NCBI GenBank assembly: GCA_036924085.1
Contig: JAVGWX010000012.1
Location: forward strand, 898,501-962,500
Direction: 5' to 3'
From: Ariolimax columbianus
Lineage: Eukaryota > Mollusca > Gastropoda > Stylommatophora > Arionidae
DNA: 64,000 bases
The notes below the pieces were generated by a model that saw only the letters and a program-made list of their open reading frames with translations, did no database searches and was not told the DNA's origin. Shown in pieces: positions 11,606 through 23,019 of the stretch. Each line of letters starts with the position of its first letter. Position 1 is the first letter of the stretch. A program made the position numbers and the translations under genes.

Positions 11606-11636
11606 TCATATAGTTCAGGAATGAATAGACTCTGTT

Positions 11637-11815
11637 GGAACAAGGTTAAATCCAAGAGACCAGTATGTAACAAGGTTGAATCCAAGAGACCAGTATGTAA
11701 CAATGTTGAATCCAAGAGACCAGTATGTAACAAGGTTGAATCCAAGAGACCAGTATGTAACAATGATGAATCCAAGAGACCAGTATGTAACAAGGTTGAA
11801 TCCAAGAGACCAGTA
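11637..11815. repeat. 30-bp tandem repeat split by a CR1 copy
   Basis: Six units containing tgaatccaagagaccagtat. One and a half more units follow the CR1 insertion at 13140-13175, so the element landed inside the array. Confidence 0.95.
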
Positions 11816-13139
11816 TAACTTAACTTAACATCTTTATACTGGTTTAGAAGAATTTTGCAATCATGGATCTCATATCAATGTCCAAATCATTTATATATAT
11901 CAAGAATAAAATTGGTCCCAAAACCGAGCCCTGTGGCACACCACTTTTCACTTCACACCACTCAGAGTACTCCTTATTTATGCCCACCCTCTGCCTTCTT
12001 CCTATTAACCAATTTTCAATCCATTTGGCAACTTCCACACCTATTCAATGTGATTTTAACTTTCAAATTAATCTTTGATGAGGTACTCTATCAAAGGCCT
12101 TTGCAAAGTCTAGATAAATAACGTCCACTGGCTCCCCTTTATCTATCATTTTAGTAACCTCCTCCATGAATTCTAATAGATTTGTTAAGCATGATCTCCC
12201 TCTAGTAAACCCATGCTGACTATTTCTAATTAGATTAAATTTGTCTAAATGTATTACAATGTTTTCTTTGATTATTGACTCTAACAATTTACAGACTATG
12301 CTCGTTAAACTCACCGGTCTATAATTTGCTGGATCTGATTTTTTGCTTTTTCGAATAAGGGGATCACTCCTGCATCTTTCCAATCCCGTCGAACGATCCC
12401 TTTTGCAAGTGATTGAGAACATAATATAGCCAATGGTTTTGCTAGTTGGTTTCTAATTTAAAACAGCAATTTTGGGTGAATACCATCTTGACCTGGACAT
12501 TTATCCACTTTCAACCCCTCCAATTTTTTTAAAACCATTTCCTCTGTAATACAGATTGATCTTAATCCCGCTGTATCCATGTCTCTTTGAAAAATATCTA
12601 TAGGCTCTGGGATCTCGGAGCAGTCCTCTTTTGTGTAGACTGTGCCAAAGTACTGATTGAGTAGATTAGCTGCCTCCCTATTCTCACTTATTATTTTCCC
12701 TGTACTGTCTATGAGAGGGCCTACTTTGTCTTTCGTTCTTTGTTTATTTCTAACATAAGAAAAGAAGCTTTTACTGTCAGTCTTGATCCTCTGAGCAAGT
12801 TTTTTTTCAAAGTCTATTTTTGCTGTTTTATTCGCTTTCTGAGATATGTTCTGCTTGTCCAAATATTTTACATATGTGTCTTTTGATTTACCTGCCTCTA
12901 TATATTTTTGCCATGCTTTACTTTTTGCTCTTCTACATTTCACTACAAATCTAGTTATCCACTTTTTACGCTTGGGGTTTACCTCCCTACATGGAACACA
13001 TTCCTCTTTTAGCGTTTCTAGAACTGTTTTAAAACTCTCCCATTCCTGTTCAACATCTGTTCCTACAACAACATCTTTCCCGATTATGTGGCTCACTGCC
13101 TCTTTCGTCCTCGTAACATCTGCCTAAGAGTAGTCGTAT
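11816..13139 (-). mobile_element. CR1 copy, 5'-truncated and internally deleted
   Basis: The 3' tail (11816-11850) is followed directly by mid-RT sequence, with about 840 bp missing relative to the copy at 2447-6695. The minus strand then reads upward through RT (NYRPVSLTSIVCK, QHGFTRGRSC, LDFAKAFDRVPHQ) into the endonuclease-RT linker (PGQDGIHPKLL, NPKRKKWITRFVV). The RT frame ends at a TGA at 12063-12065. Both flanks are the 30-bp repeat. Confidence 0.93.
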
Positions 13140-13175
13140 GTACCAAGGTTTAATCCAAGAGACCAGTATGTAACA
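13140..13175. repeat. Remnant of the 30-bp repeat after the CR1 insertion
   Basis: It contains aatccaagagaccagtatgt, continuing the array interrupted at 11815. Confidence 0.9.
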
Positions 13176-13185
13176 AAGTCTCTAC

Positions 13186-13272
13186 CTGAGCGTGCCCATG
13201 TTAAAGATCTCCCAGACAGCCATCTCAGAGCTGCAGTCGCTGCTGCCATCTCCATTCTTGTACTGGAGGAAG
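13186..13272 (-). other. Exon-like segment on the minus strand
   Basis: Read on the minus strand it is open for 28 codons with ordinary protein composition, including YKNGDGSSDCSSEMAVWEIF followed by NMGTL. It is bounded by an acceptor-like cataacag and a donor-like gtagag, with phase 2 on both sides. The E[MI]..WE.FN.G.L pattern resembles a beta strand of ASH/MSP-type domains, so it could be an inverted exon of a CFAP65-like protein (inference). The plus strand is also open here and ends in a good-looking donor (gtaagc at 13280), but its peptide is less convincing. It is not an exon of the + strand gene between exons 2 and 3, because those two join in phase without it. Confidence 0.35.
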
Positions 13273-13284
13273 CTGTTATGTAAG

Positions 13285-13432
13285 CCACACTCTGCTCAGC
13301 GATGACCTACCCTCTCACTCTACTCAGTGATGACCTACATTCACACTCTACTCAGCGATGACCTACATTCACACTCTACAGTAATGACCTACACTCTCAC
13401 TCTTAAGCGATGACCTACCCTCACACTCTGAG
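13285..13432. repeat. Short tandem repeat, about five copies
   Basis: Units of roughly 28 bp contain gcgatgacctac and cactctac. Confidence 0.85.
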
Positions 13433-13504
13433 AGGATCCAACTAAATATCTTGCTGTACTGGCTGATCCACTGGTGACATTTCTATCAGCTGGTTAACCT
13501 CGCA

Positions 13505-14255
13505 CTCTACCCTCCTATTGTACCACTCTCCACCCCCCTGTTGTACTATTCTCTGCCCTCCTGTTGTACCACTCCCTGCCCTCCTGTTACACCACTCCCT
13601 GCCCTCCTGTTACACCACTCCCTGCCCTCCTGTTGTACCACTCCCTGCCCTCCTGTTACACCACTCCCTGCCCTCCTGTTGTACCACTCCCTGCCCTCCT
13701 GTTACACCACTCCCTGCCCTCCTGTTACACCACTCCCTGCCCTCCTGTTGTACCACTCCCTGCCCTCTTGTTGCACCACTCCCTGCCCTCCTGTTGCACC
13801 ACTCCCTGCCCTCCTGTTGTACCACTCCCTGCCCTCCTGTTGTACCACTCCCTGCCCTCCTGTTGTACCACTCCCTGCCCTCCTGTTGTACCACTCCCTG
13901 CCCTCCTGTTGTACCACTCCCTGCCCTCTTGTTGCACCACTCCCTGTCCTCCTGTTGCACCACTCCCTGCCCTCCTGTTGTACCACTCCCTGCCCTCCTG
14001 TTGTACCACTCCCTGCCCTCCTGTTGTACCACTCCCTGCCCTCCTGTTGTACCACTCCCTGCCCTCCTGTTGTACCACTCCCTGCCCTCCTGTTGTACCG
14101 CTCCCTGCCCTCTTGTTGCACCACTCCCTGCCCTCCTGTTGCACCACTCCCTGTCCTCCTGTTACACCACTCCCTGCTCTCCTGTTACACCACTTCCTGC
14201 CCTCCTGTTACACCACTCTCTGCCCTCCTGTTACACCACTCCCTGCCCTCCCTGC
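13505..14255. repeat. 23-bp minisatellite, about 32 copies
   Basis: The unit contains ccctgccctcctgttgtacc. As 23 is not a multiple of three, all three + frames give the same 23-residue peptide cycle, which explains three overlapping long open frames. Gtacca/gcacca/acacca variants are mixed, so the array is moderately homogenised. Confidence 0.97.
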
Positions 14256-14589
14256 CTAGGTTTATGAAGCTCTATGGTGTTCTGTCATTCTATCGCCAGT
14301 GTCAGTCCATTCGTCTCTCTTGACTATCGTCTCAAGTGTGGTCATCTGTCAAATTGTTCTCTCTGCTTGTGCCATCCATGCCGCTCCTCTCTTGATTATT
14401 CATCCCTTGATGTATGTAGTGTTATTGTGCAGTGGGTGCCACCTGTCCGTGGTAACCTGCATATGATCAGTGCCAAATTGTATCAAGATGTCACAGACAC
14501 GTCCCAGCATGTACAACGTCATCCCGAGCTCATCCGAGACCCAGTCACATTCATTCATTCGGACTACATTCTAACCGTTCGCACTGTAG
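14256..14589. other. Non-repetitive intron segment
   Basis: About 330 bp without tandem structure. A 109-codon + frame crosses it, but there is no recognisable domain or convincing exon boundary. I see no gene here. Confidence 0.5.
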
Positions 14590-15068
14590 CCATAGTAGTG
14601 TGAGGATGTCTAGCCTGTAGCCATAGTAGTGTGAGGATGTCTAGCCTGTAGCCATAGTAGTGTGAGGAGGTCTAGCCTGTAGCCATAGTAGTGTGAGGAT
14701 GTCTAGCCTGTAGCCATAGTAGTGTGAGGATGTCCAGCCTGTAGCCATAGTAGTGTGAGAATGTCTAGCGTGTAGCCATAGTAGTGTGAGAATGTCTAGC
14801 GTGTAGCCATAGTAGTGTGAGAATGTCTAGCGTGTAGCCATAGTAGTGTAAGGATGTCTAGCCTGTAGCCATAGTAGTGTGAGAATGTCTAGCGTGTAGC
14901 CATAGTAGTGTGAGAATGTCTAGCCTGTAGCCATAGTAGTGTGAGAATGTCTAGCCTGTAGCCATAGTAGTGTGAGAATGTCTAGCCTGTAGCCATAGTA
15001 GTGTGAGAATGTCTAGCGTGTAGCCATAGTAGTGTGAGAATGTCTAGCCTGTAGCCATAGTAGTGTAA
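14590..15068. repeat. 31-bp minisatellite, about 15 copies
   Basis: The unit contains tagccatagtagtgtgag, with gcctg/gcgtg variants. Confidence 0.97.
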
Positions 15069-15967
15069 GGGTTTCCTGTTTCTTCATATAACACATACAA
15101 GTTGAAACACCAGACATTATATTGTTCCCTTCCACTCGAACGTAGACTGGAAATCTTCTGAACACATTTTGTTTCTACAACTAACTTTTATTGACTGCTG
15201 AACAAACACACAACTTGTCCCCTGACTAAACTTACAAACAAAAGTCTATCGAGAGTAGCGTGTATTGGCACTGCAACGGGGTTCTGTCCTTAAGCGTTAG
15301 TTCTGACCGGATCTAGGTTTTTCTGCCAACAGCTGTTTTGGGTAGCCACCAGACGCTTGAAAAAAGAAATTTGCCAGGCAATTTCTTTCTCAATATTCGT
15401 TGACTTTCTCACTAAATGCAATACTGTTGATAACAATTCTTTGCTGTCGTGTCTCATCCTAACGATTCTGGGAAGGAATCGCCTTTGATGCTCTCTCCCG
15501 CTACTTTAAACAAACTCTACTTATTTCTTGAACTGCCAAACTTGATAAATAACTTCTAGAATTATCTTATATTTACCTCCTGTTCTCTTCATCTTGCGTG
15601 TAGACTGGCTAATGTGGCAGTTGGCCAGTCTCTGTCAGCTTGTTGGCTTATAAGTGTCCTACCCTTGTATAGCTTGCGTGTTTTAGCGTCGATGCTTCTG
15701 GGTAAAGTAGGTCGTGACGTCGGAGTCCTGTGTTCAAGTCTGTTAGTTGTTTCAAAACTTTCTATGACTCTCGTACTCAAACCGGCGTGATTTCCCTCTC
15801 ACCTGGCGCAACTAAAGTTCAGCTGATACCTGTCTACGCGGCCGTCCCCTTGTGGAACCTGCCGGGTGGCACTTTTCCAAGGTCTGAATACACCGACCCT
15901 CTAACCGTGTTTGGTAATGATATAAACCCATCTACTAGACTACTTGTGATCCTAGCGTCCTTGTAGA
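15069..15967. other. Unique 0.9-kb block between two arrays
   Basis: Non-repetitive and bounded on both sides by minisatellite. No protein-coding gene recognised. Minus-strand features such as an AATAAA-type signal (from ttttattg near 15188) would fit a mobile-element remnant or LTR, but no terminal motif was established. Confidence 0.4.
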
Positions 15968-16745
15968 TTAGGTCTGTCCAACTGTACCACAAACATCTGT
16001 ACCACAAACATCTCACATATCTGTACCACAAACATCTGTACCACAAACATCTCACACATCTGTACCACTAACTTCTCACACATCTGTACCACAAACAACT
16101 GTACCACAACCATCTCCTCAAACAACTGTACAACAACCATCTCCTCAAACAACTGTACCACAACCATCTCCTCAAACAACTGTACCACAACCATATCCTC
16201 AAACAACTGTACCATAACCATCTCCTCAAACAACTGTACCACAACCATCTCCACAAACAACTGTACCACAACCATCTCCTCAAACAACGGTACCACAACC
16301 ATTTCCTCAAACAACTGTACCACAACCATCTCATCAAACAACTGTACCACAACCATCTCATCAAACAACTGTACCACAACCATCTCATCAAACAACTGCA
16401 CCACAACCATCTCCTCAAACAACTGTACCACAACCATCTCTACAAACAACTGTACCACAACCATCTCCACAAACAACTACCACAACCATCTCCTCAAACA
16501 ACTGTACCACAACCATCTCCTCAAACAACTGTACCACAACCATCTCTACAAACATCTGTACCACAACCATCTCCACAAACAACTGTACCACAACCATCTC
16601 TACAAACAATTGTACCACAACCATCTCTACAAACAATTGTACCACAACCATCTCTACAAACAATTGTACCACAACCATCTCTACAAACAATTATACCACA
16701 ACCATCTTCACGAACAATTGTACCACAACCATCTCCACAAACAAC
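15968..16745. repeat. 27-bp minisatellite
   Basis: Built from ccacaaccatctcctcaaac plus aactgta, with catctcatca, catctctaca and catctccaca variants. The unit is a multiple of three, so long frames appear on both strands (VVVQLFEEM on -). Confidence 0.96.
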
Positions 16746-17158
16746 TGTGCTACAAACAATTGGGCCACAAACAACTGTGCCACAACCATCTCCACAAACA
16801 ATTGTACCACAACCATCTCCACAAACAACTGTGCCACAAACAACTGTACCACAACCATCTCCACAAACAATTGTACCACAACCATCTCCACAAACAACTG
16901 TGCCACAAACAACTGTACCACAAACAACTGTGCCACAAACAACTGTACCACAAACAACTGTACCACAAACAACTGTGCCACAACCATCTCCACAAACAAC
17001 TGTACCACAGACAACTGTACCACAAACAATTGTACCACAAACAACTGTACCACAAACAACTGTGCCACAAACAGCTGTACCACAAACAACTGTACCACAG
17101 ACAACTGTACCACAAACAACTGTGCCACAAACAACTGTACCACAAACAACTGTGCCGC
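16746..17158. repeat. 15-bp minisatellite derived from the 27-bp one
   Basis: The unit ccacaaacaactgta is the 27-bp unit minus the cca-tct segment; both forms are interleaved. It ends about 30 bp before an exon. Confidence 0.96.
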
Positions 17159-17188
17159 TTTTAATGTGAACCTATTCTGACATGCCAG

Positions 17189-17315
17189 GTGGAAGCCAAC
17201 ATGATGTACGGTGCTGAACTGGAGGGCTTTGTCTGCTACAAGTCTCTGAGGGACTACAAGCTGGTCCAGGAGCGGACACACTGCCCTCCTTGGTGTCTCA
17301 CTGTGAAGTGCCTCG
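17189..17315 (+). CDS. CFAP65: CFAP65-like exon 3
   Basis: Acceptor gacatgccag, donor gtacgg. It encodes VEANMMYGAELEGFVCYKSL, RDYKLVQERTH, then CPPWCLTVKCL and one base. The YGAELEGF.CYK..RDY block followed by CPPWCLTV is, to my knowledge, the most diagnostic stretch for CFAP65. Incoming phase 0 fits exon 2 and outgoing phase 1 fits exon 4. The long open frame continuing to 18454 is read-through into a 24-bp array, not coding. Confidence 0.85.
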
Positions 17316-17329
17316 GTACGGGTATTGGT

Positions 17330-18452
17330 TGTGAGTGGGTGGGACGGGGAGGAAAGTTGTGGTGGTGGGAGGGAGTGACAGCGGTGGTTGTGGGAGGGGA
17401 GACAGTGGTGGTGGTAGAAGGGGAGACAGCGGTGGTGGTGGGAGGGGAGACAGTGGTGGTTGTGGGAGGGGAGACTGGTGGTGGTGGGAGGGGAGACAGT
17501 GGTGGTGGTAGAAGGGGAGACAGCGGTGGTGGTGGGAGGGGAGACAGTGGTGGTGGTAGAAGGGGAGACAGCGGTGGTGGTGGGAGGGGAGACAGCGGTG
17601 GTTGTGGGACGGGAGACAGCGGTGTGGTGGTGGGAGGGGAGACAGTGGTGGTTGTGGGAGGGGAGACTGGTGGTGGTGGGAGGGGAGACAGTGGTGGTTG
17701 TGGGAGGGGAGACAGTGGTGGTGGTAGAAGGGGAGACAGCGGTGGTGGTGGGAGGGGAGATAGCGGTGGTTGTGGGAGGGGAGACAGTGGTGGTGGTAGA
17801 AGGGGAGACAGCGGTGGTGGTGGGAGGGGAGACAGTGGTGGTGGTAGAAGTGGAGACAGCGGTGGTGGTGGGAGGGGAGACAGCGGTGGTTGTGGGACGG
17901 GAGACAGCGGTGTGGTGGTGGGAGGGGAGACAGTGGTGGTTGTGGGAGGGGAGACTGGTGGTGGTGGGAGGGGAGACAGTGGTGGTGGTGGGAGGGGAGA
18001 CAGTGGTGGTGGTAGAAGGGGAGACAGCGGTGGTGGTGGGAGGGGAGATAGCGGTGGTTGTGGGAGGGGAGACAGTGGTGGTGGTAGAAGGGGAGACAGC
18101 GGTGGTGGTGGGAGGGGAGACAGTGGTGGTGGTGGGTGTGGAAACAGTGGTGGTTGTGGGAGGGGAGACAGTGGTGGTGGTGGGAGGGGAGACAGCGGTG
18201 GTTGTGGGACGGGAGACAGCGGTGTGGTGGTGGGAGGGGAGACAGTGGTGGTTGTGGGAGGGGAGACTGGTGGTGGTGGGAGGAGAGACAGTGGTGGTGG
18301 TGGGAGGGGAGACAGTGGTGGTTGTGAGAGGGGAGTCAGTGGTGGTGGTGGGAGGGGAGACAGTGGTGGGAGAGGAGACAGTAGTGGTTGTGGGAGGGAA
18401 GACAATTGTGGGGATGGGAGGGGAGACAGTGGTTGTAGTGGGAGGGGAATTT
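17330..18452. repeat. 24-bp G-rich minisatellite
   Basis: The unit contains ggtggtggtgggaggggaga. A higher-order block recurs at about 17620, 17905 and 18220 (marked by acagcggtgtggtggtggga). The strand is almost free of cytosine with closely spaced G runs. The resulting 421-codon + and 383-codon - frames are artefacts. Confidence 0.96.
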
Positions 18453-18509
18453 AAAGAGGGGGCGTGGGTAGAGGATAAGGTAGTTGTATTACAAGTTACT
18501 TACCAACAG

Positions 18510-18662
18510 AGAGGTTAGATGTAGGGTCAGGTGTGAGGTTAGGTGTATGGCTAGGTGTGTGGTTAGGTGTGGGGTTAGATGTGGGGTCAGGTGTGAGGTT
18601 AGGTGTATGGCTAGGTGTGTGGTTAGGTGTGGGGTAGGTGTGGGGTCAGGTGTGTGGTTAGG
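18510..18662. repeat. Short gttaggtgt-based array
   Basis: Degenerate units such as gttaggtgtatggctaggtg, two to three higher-order copies. Confidence 0.88.
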
Positions 18663-18667
18663 TCCAT

Positions 18668-19222
18668 GTAATAGTCATGTCTCCTCTCCCCCTCCACTTC
18701 CCCCTCCCCTACTATATAGTAGTCATGTCTCCTCTCCCCTCCCTTTTCCCCCCACCATGTAGTAGTCATGTCTCCTCTCCCCCTCCCCTTTCCCCCCACC
18801 ATGTAGTAGTCATGTCTTCTCTCCCACTCTGCTTCCCCCCCCCCACCATGTAGTAGTCATGTCTCCTCTCCCCTTTCCCCCTACCATGTAGTAGTCATGT
18901 CTCCTCTCCCCTTTCCCCCTACCATGTAGTAGTCATGTCTCCTCTCCCCTTTCCCCCTACCATGTAGTAGTCATGTCTCCTCTCCCCTTTCCCCCTACCA
19001 TGTAGTAGTCATGTCTCCTCTCCCCCTCCACTTCCCCCTCCCCTACTATATAGTAGTCATGTCTCCTCTCCCCTCCCCTTTCCCCCCACCATGTAGTAGT
19101 CATGTTTCCTCTACCCCTCCCCTTTCCCCCCACCATGTAGTAGTCATGTCTTCTCTCCCCTTCCCTTTCCCCCCACCATGTAGTAGTCATGTCTCCTCTA
19201 CCCCTCCCCCCCACCATGTAGA
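18668..19222. repeat. Minisatellite of tagtagtcatgtctcctc
   Basis: About 14 units of roughly 33-50 bp with variable C-rich spacers. It is interrupted at 19223-20149 and resumes to about 20290. Confidence 0.95.
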
Positions 19223-19868
19223 TATGTAGCAGAGTCCAGGTTTCCACTATCTAGAATATTACCACACTCATCCACATCATCCACGACCACACACAGCAAA
19301 TAACCTAGCACACAGCAGGTGGCAGATTTATTATATCATACTCATACAACAACTATTCAAGTGAGTGCAATGTGATTACAAACAATACAAGAAATACAAT
19401 CTTATCTAAATAGATACTCAGAGTTTACAAGCATAAGCTTTTGATGTTGCTCCCAACTAACCCAACCCAGTTCTAGCCGCACACTCCCCTCCCCTTATCT
19501 GCACCTTCAACACACTCTCAAAAACTCGTCCTCTCGTTCGTATTCTGTGACACTCAGATCTCCTCAGGTGGGTGATCTGGACATAATACATTCAATATAT
19601 TTAACGTATACTCACATATGATGATCACACACTCAATCGATCTGCGTATACCCACGATCTGGAACATACATTGTTCCCTCGGTGTCTACACACACTACAC
19701 ATACATCTAGATCTCTCTTAGACACATGGCCCCCAACACACACCTTATAGAGCGACTGGCCAAGACTAGAGGGCGTATGTTGGTTCAGCGAACCTGTTCT
19801 TACACATTCGTAAAAACAGTCTATCAATCACTCTTCTATTAAGTCGGCGAACTAGCCAGACTCCTAGC

Positions 19869-19945
<77 letters not shown>

Positions 19946-20149
19946 CCAGTCTGCTTGAGGTAAACTTTGTCTAGTATTATAGTCTCAAGCAGTATCAGAG
20001 CAGTCCAATGGATATCTGGGGGATGGCCTCTTGTCTGTCACTCATCCCACACTACCCAAATCGGAACGCCAATGGTCAGCACCTAGCCTCTACTTGTAAA
20101 CACATTCTTTCCCCCAACCCCGTTTTTCCCTGTTGGCTGGAACTGTTAC
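19223..20149. other. About 0.9-kb unique insertion splitting the array
   Basis: Non-repetitive except for a (TC)n run at 19873-19941. The same minisatellite lies on both sides, so this looks like an inserted element. On the minus strand it starts near TGTAACAGTTCC and ends near CTGCTACA, which would suit a solo LTR (TG...CA), but I could not find a convincing target-site duplication. No protein domain recognised. Confidence 0.5.
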
Positions 20150-20290
20150 AGTAGTCATGTCTCCTCTCCCGCTACCCCCTCCCCCACCATGTAGTAGCCA
20201 TGTCTCCTCCCCCCCAAAAAAAATAAATTAATTAATTGTAGGAGTCATGTCTTCCCCCCCCCCATCCCCCATCCCTACCATCTAGGAGTC
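20150..20290. repeat. Continuation of the tagtagtcatgtctcctc array
   Basis: Two to three further units after the insertion, degraded, with a short A/T tract at 20218-20238. Confidence 0.85.
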
Positions 20291-20339
20291 ATGCCATGAT
20301 ATGACCAGGGAAGGTCATCAGCTGTCAATCTTCCCACAG

Positions 20340-20557
20340 GTCACACCTTCATGCCGAACAATGACCCCTTCTTGCCACGCGCTGTGCTCGAGCCCAGGCT
20401 GGTGGTGTTCCCGTCTGTGACCGCAGGGGGAAGTACCTTCCAGAGCATGCTCATGGCCAACAGCGGAGACACGCCAATCATGTTCGACCTGACCTCTAGC
20501 CCAGGCATCCTGGATACAGTCAAGGCCAACTGTGGCGTCACAACTTACAAGAAGTTG
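20340..20557 (+). CDS. CFAP65: CFAP65-like exon 4
   Basis: Acceptor cttcccacag, donor gtaact. With the base from exon 3 it opens with Gly and encodes HTFMPNNDPFLPRAVLEPRL, VVFPSVTAGGSTFQSMLMAN, SGDTPIMFDLTSSPGILD and TVKANCGVTTYKKL. Pattern: end of one ASH-like domain, then the start of the next (L.FP.V..G......L.N.GDTP..F.L). It ends on a codon boundary, but the next recognisable exon cannot accept phase 0 in its coding frame except at an internal AG. The terminal TVKANCGV also looks redundant with FTVKPQKGLL at the start of exon 5. So the true donor may lie earlier, or a small exon between them was missed. Confidence 0.82.
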
Positions 20558-20569
20558 GTAACTCCCTCC

Positions 20570-20867
20570 TCCACCCCAAGTATTATCTCCAATACTTTTT
20601 TCTCTAGTATTCTTTGTCTAGCCTCTCCCTCCAGTTTCTCTCTCCCTCTCCAATCGAATCTACTTCAGTCTCTCCAATCATTTCTGTCTTCAGTCTTTTC
20701 TCTATCCAGTTTTCTTCACAATCTATATTCACTCTCTGTCACTCTCTTTCTGTGACTCTCGCTCTGTCATTGTCTCTCTCTGTCACTCTCTCTCCCTGTC
20801 ACTGTCTCTTTCACTGTCTCTCCCTGTCACTCTGTCATTATCTCTCTCTGTCTCTATCTCTCTAAGG
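20570..20867. repeat. CT-rich simple repeat
   Basis: ctctctgtcact-type degenerate pyrimidine tract directly after the exon 4 donor. Confidence 0.85.
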
Positions 20868-22940
20868 TCCATGCCTTTGTGTCCAGATGATACAAGAAGA
20901 GCTGTAGGGGTTGACCTGCCTGCCTATTTGACGGCATGCTATTCAAGTTAAAAGTTGGTAGGGGCTCCAGAAATTGGGAACGATATATTGACAGACAGTT
21001 AAAGCCAAACTGGGTCACGAGCTACGAGCTGATCAGCTGGATGGTAGCAGAAGTACACTGTAGCCGACGGCCATGTTAGATAGGAGAAGCTATGGGTGGA
21101 GCACGAGAGATTAATAATGGCTCAAACACAAGTCATTACAGACAAAGATGACTGGGAAGTCCTGCTTGAGTTGCATTGGTATAGTACGATATTGCCTGAT
21201 GGGAGAGACAGTTGGCTGACCCCAGTTGGCTGACCCCAATGGACTGACTCCAGTGAACGGGACTTCAGGTCTGATTGTAAATTTCCAAAGGCTTTGCCCT
21301 AATCGTTGGATGGGAACAGGATAAAAGAGGGATCCCATTTAGAGAAAGTTGGTAGAAACGTGTCAATGTATTCCACTGGTTCTGCTCTCTGTTGCAGACC
21401 TCTTCTTGTTGTAACTGAACCAAACATGAAGTTGCATGTAGTATACCTTTTGTGATTGCCTTTTTCTATGCTGGTAACTGGGAACAAATCTTGAATTATA
21501 TTTCAGTAGATCTTCACTTTTCTATCTATCCTAACCTGTTCTGGAAGATTTTACTGACACAAAATGAATAGAAAGTTTGAAGCCACACTTGCTTGGTATG
21601 AAAACTGAAATCCCTCCGCTAAAAGTGACCCCGTTTTACTTCTGTACCTATTATCTAATCTTAATTATATCTAAATCTGTAACAAGACTAAACTTTTGGT
21701 GCATCTGCACAGGTGGGGGTTTTTCCAATTCTCTTGACAAATCAAGGTTGTATCTGTTGATCATATTATTCCACGATTGCAGAAACTGCATGAATATTCC
21801 TGTTAATTATGCAACTATCTGCTCATCAATTGGTGTTTTTCATTTTGACGTGTAGTTTTGTAGAAACTTTCTTCACTTCTCGTTGTTTGTTTCCACGATG
21901 AAAATAATCGATTTATCTCATGGATAATATTCTCACTGACAAACTTACAGCGTGATTAGAAGCTTTTTTAGTGTAATAGTCAACACTGGACGTCCTCGAA
22001 CACTATTTCCAAATCTATCCAACTTCGGGACGTGATTTTTAACGTTGGTAATTAGATTGGTAACTACACTAGTTTATTACCCTTAGATACTAATTCGAGA
22101 GGCACACGATTGAGGTCTGGCTCTCTCTATGTCTCTCTCACTCTCTCTCACTATCTTTCTCTCGCTGTGGGATGGAACTGGATTAACTGAAGCTAGTAGT
22201 CTCAGTGGAATTGTTAAGTCTATTTTTTATAGAATGGCTTCCTTTTTCCTTTCTTCTTAACTCGTGGTGAAATACTATTTCTAGCGATTACTTGATTACA
22301 CAAGTATATGATCTACATTATCATATTTACCCTCGTCTCTTTACTAGTGTCACTTTGTAGTCTTGTTCTGAAGTGTCGGGAATGGTGGGTCCTTTGCCGT
22401 TCATCTGTCTGGCTCAAACGTTCAAACCTTCTTTACTGCTTGCTGTCCACTTTTTAAACACCAACTCTCTTTAACAAATTCTTGGGCGGTGCAACATGAC
22501 CACGTTGAATTATTGGGCGCATCACTTCTAGTGACCTCAGTTTTTGTAGCCCCTTTGTCAAATCTGGATGAGCCATTGTCTTTGTTTGCCTGACTAATCG
22601 GGGACCCTCACGCACGTATCGAAGACGTCTACGCCGTTCATCAGGAGAATCCTGGATTTTTCTGGAATCAAGTGGAACTTTCTGGACGTCTCGTCCAACG
22701 CTAAGATTTGACCTGACTACAATGTTTCTCACATCCTACTATTCGAATGGCACTAAACACGGGCACTTCTCCATTACACTGTTTGATTCTCACATATGAC
22801 TAGGGATGTCACATCTCGAGCCTGCTGGGAATTATAGAAACATGTAAAAGTGATATCTGAAGAGCTATCACATAGACTGTCTTGAACTCTGTCCGTGCAT
22901 TACGGAATTAGCCATGTGTTTCCATTATGAAAGAATCCGT
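20868..22940. other. About 2 kb of non-repetitive intron
   Basis: No host exon recognised. A 92-codon minus-strand frame (22454-22732) with a basic DERRRRLRYVREGPRLVRQT segment and scattered minus-strand fragments may be remains of an old mobile element; I cannot name it. A ctctctca tract lies near 22120-22165. Confidence 0.45.
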
Positions 22941-23019
22941 TTTTGTGGTTTCTTATGTTTTTACGCGAAAAAGGGACATAATTAACGAAAGGGGAATAAG
23001 TCGACTGTCTCTCAGTTTT

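Noticed and set aside
13518..14323. Three overlapping cysteine/proline-rich frames of 231-260 codons
   Set aside because: A 23-bp unit gives the identical peptide cycle in all three frames, a signature of satellite rather than gene.
17254..18405. Proline-rich minus frame and glycine-rich plus frame resembling low-complexity proteins
   Set aside because: Same 24-bp repeat unit in all frames; exon 3 ends at a canonical donor at 17315.
20868..20935. Exon candidate after the CT tract (ctctaag|gtccatgcc...gctgtaggg) to bridge exons 4 and 5
   Set aside because: In the phase required by exon 4 it hits TGA after seven codons; the other frames show no similarity to the expected domain.
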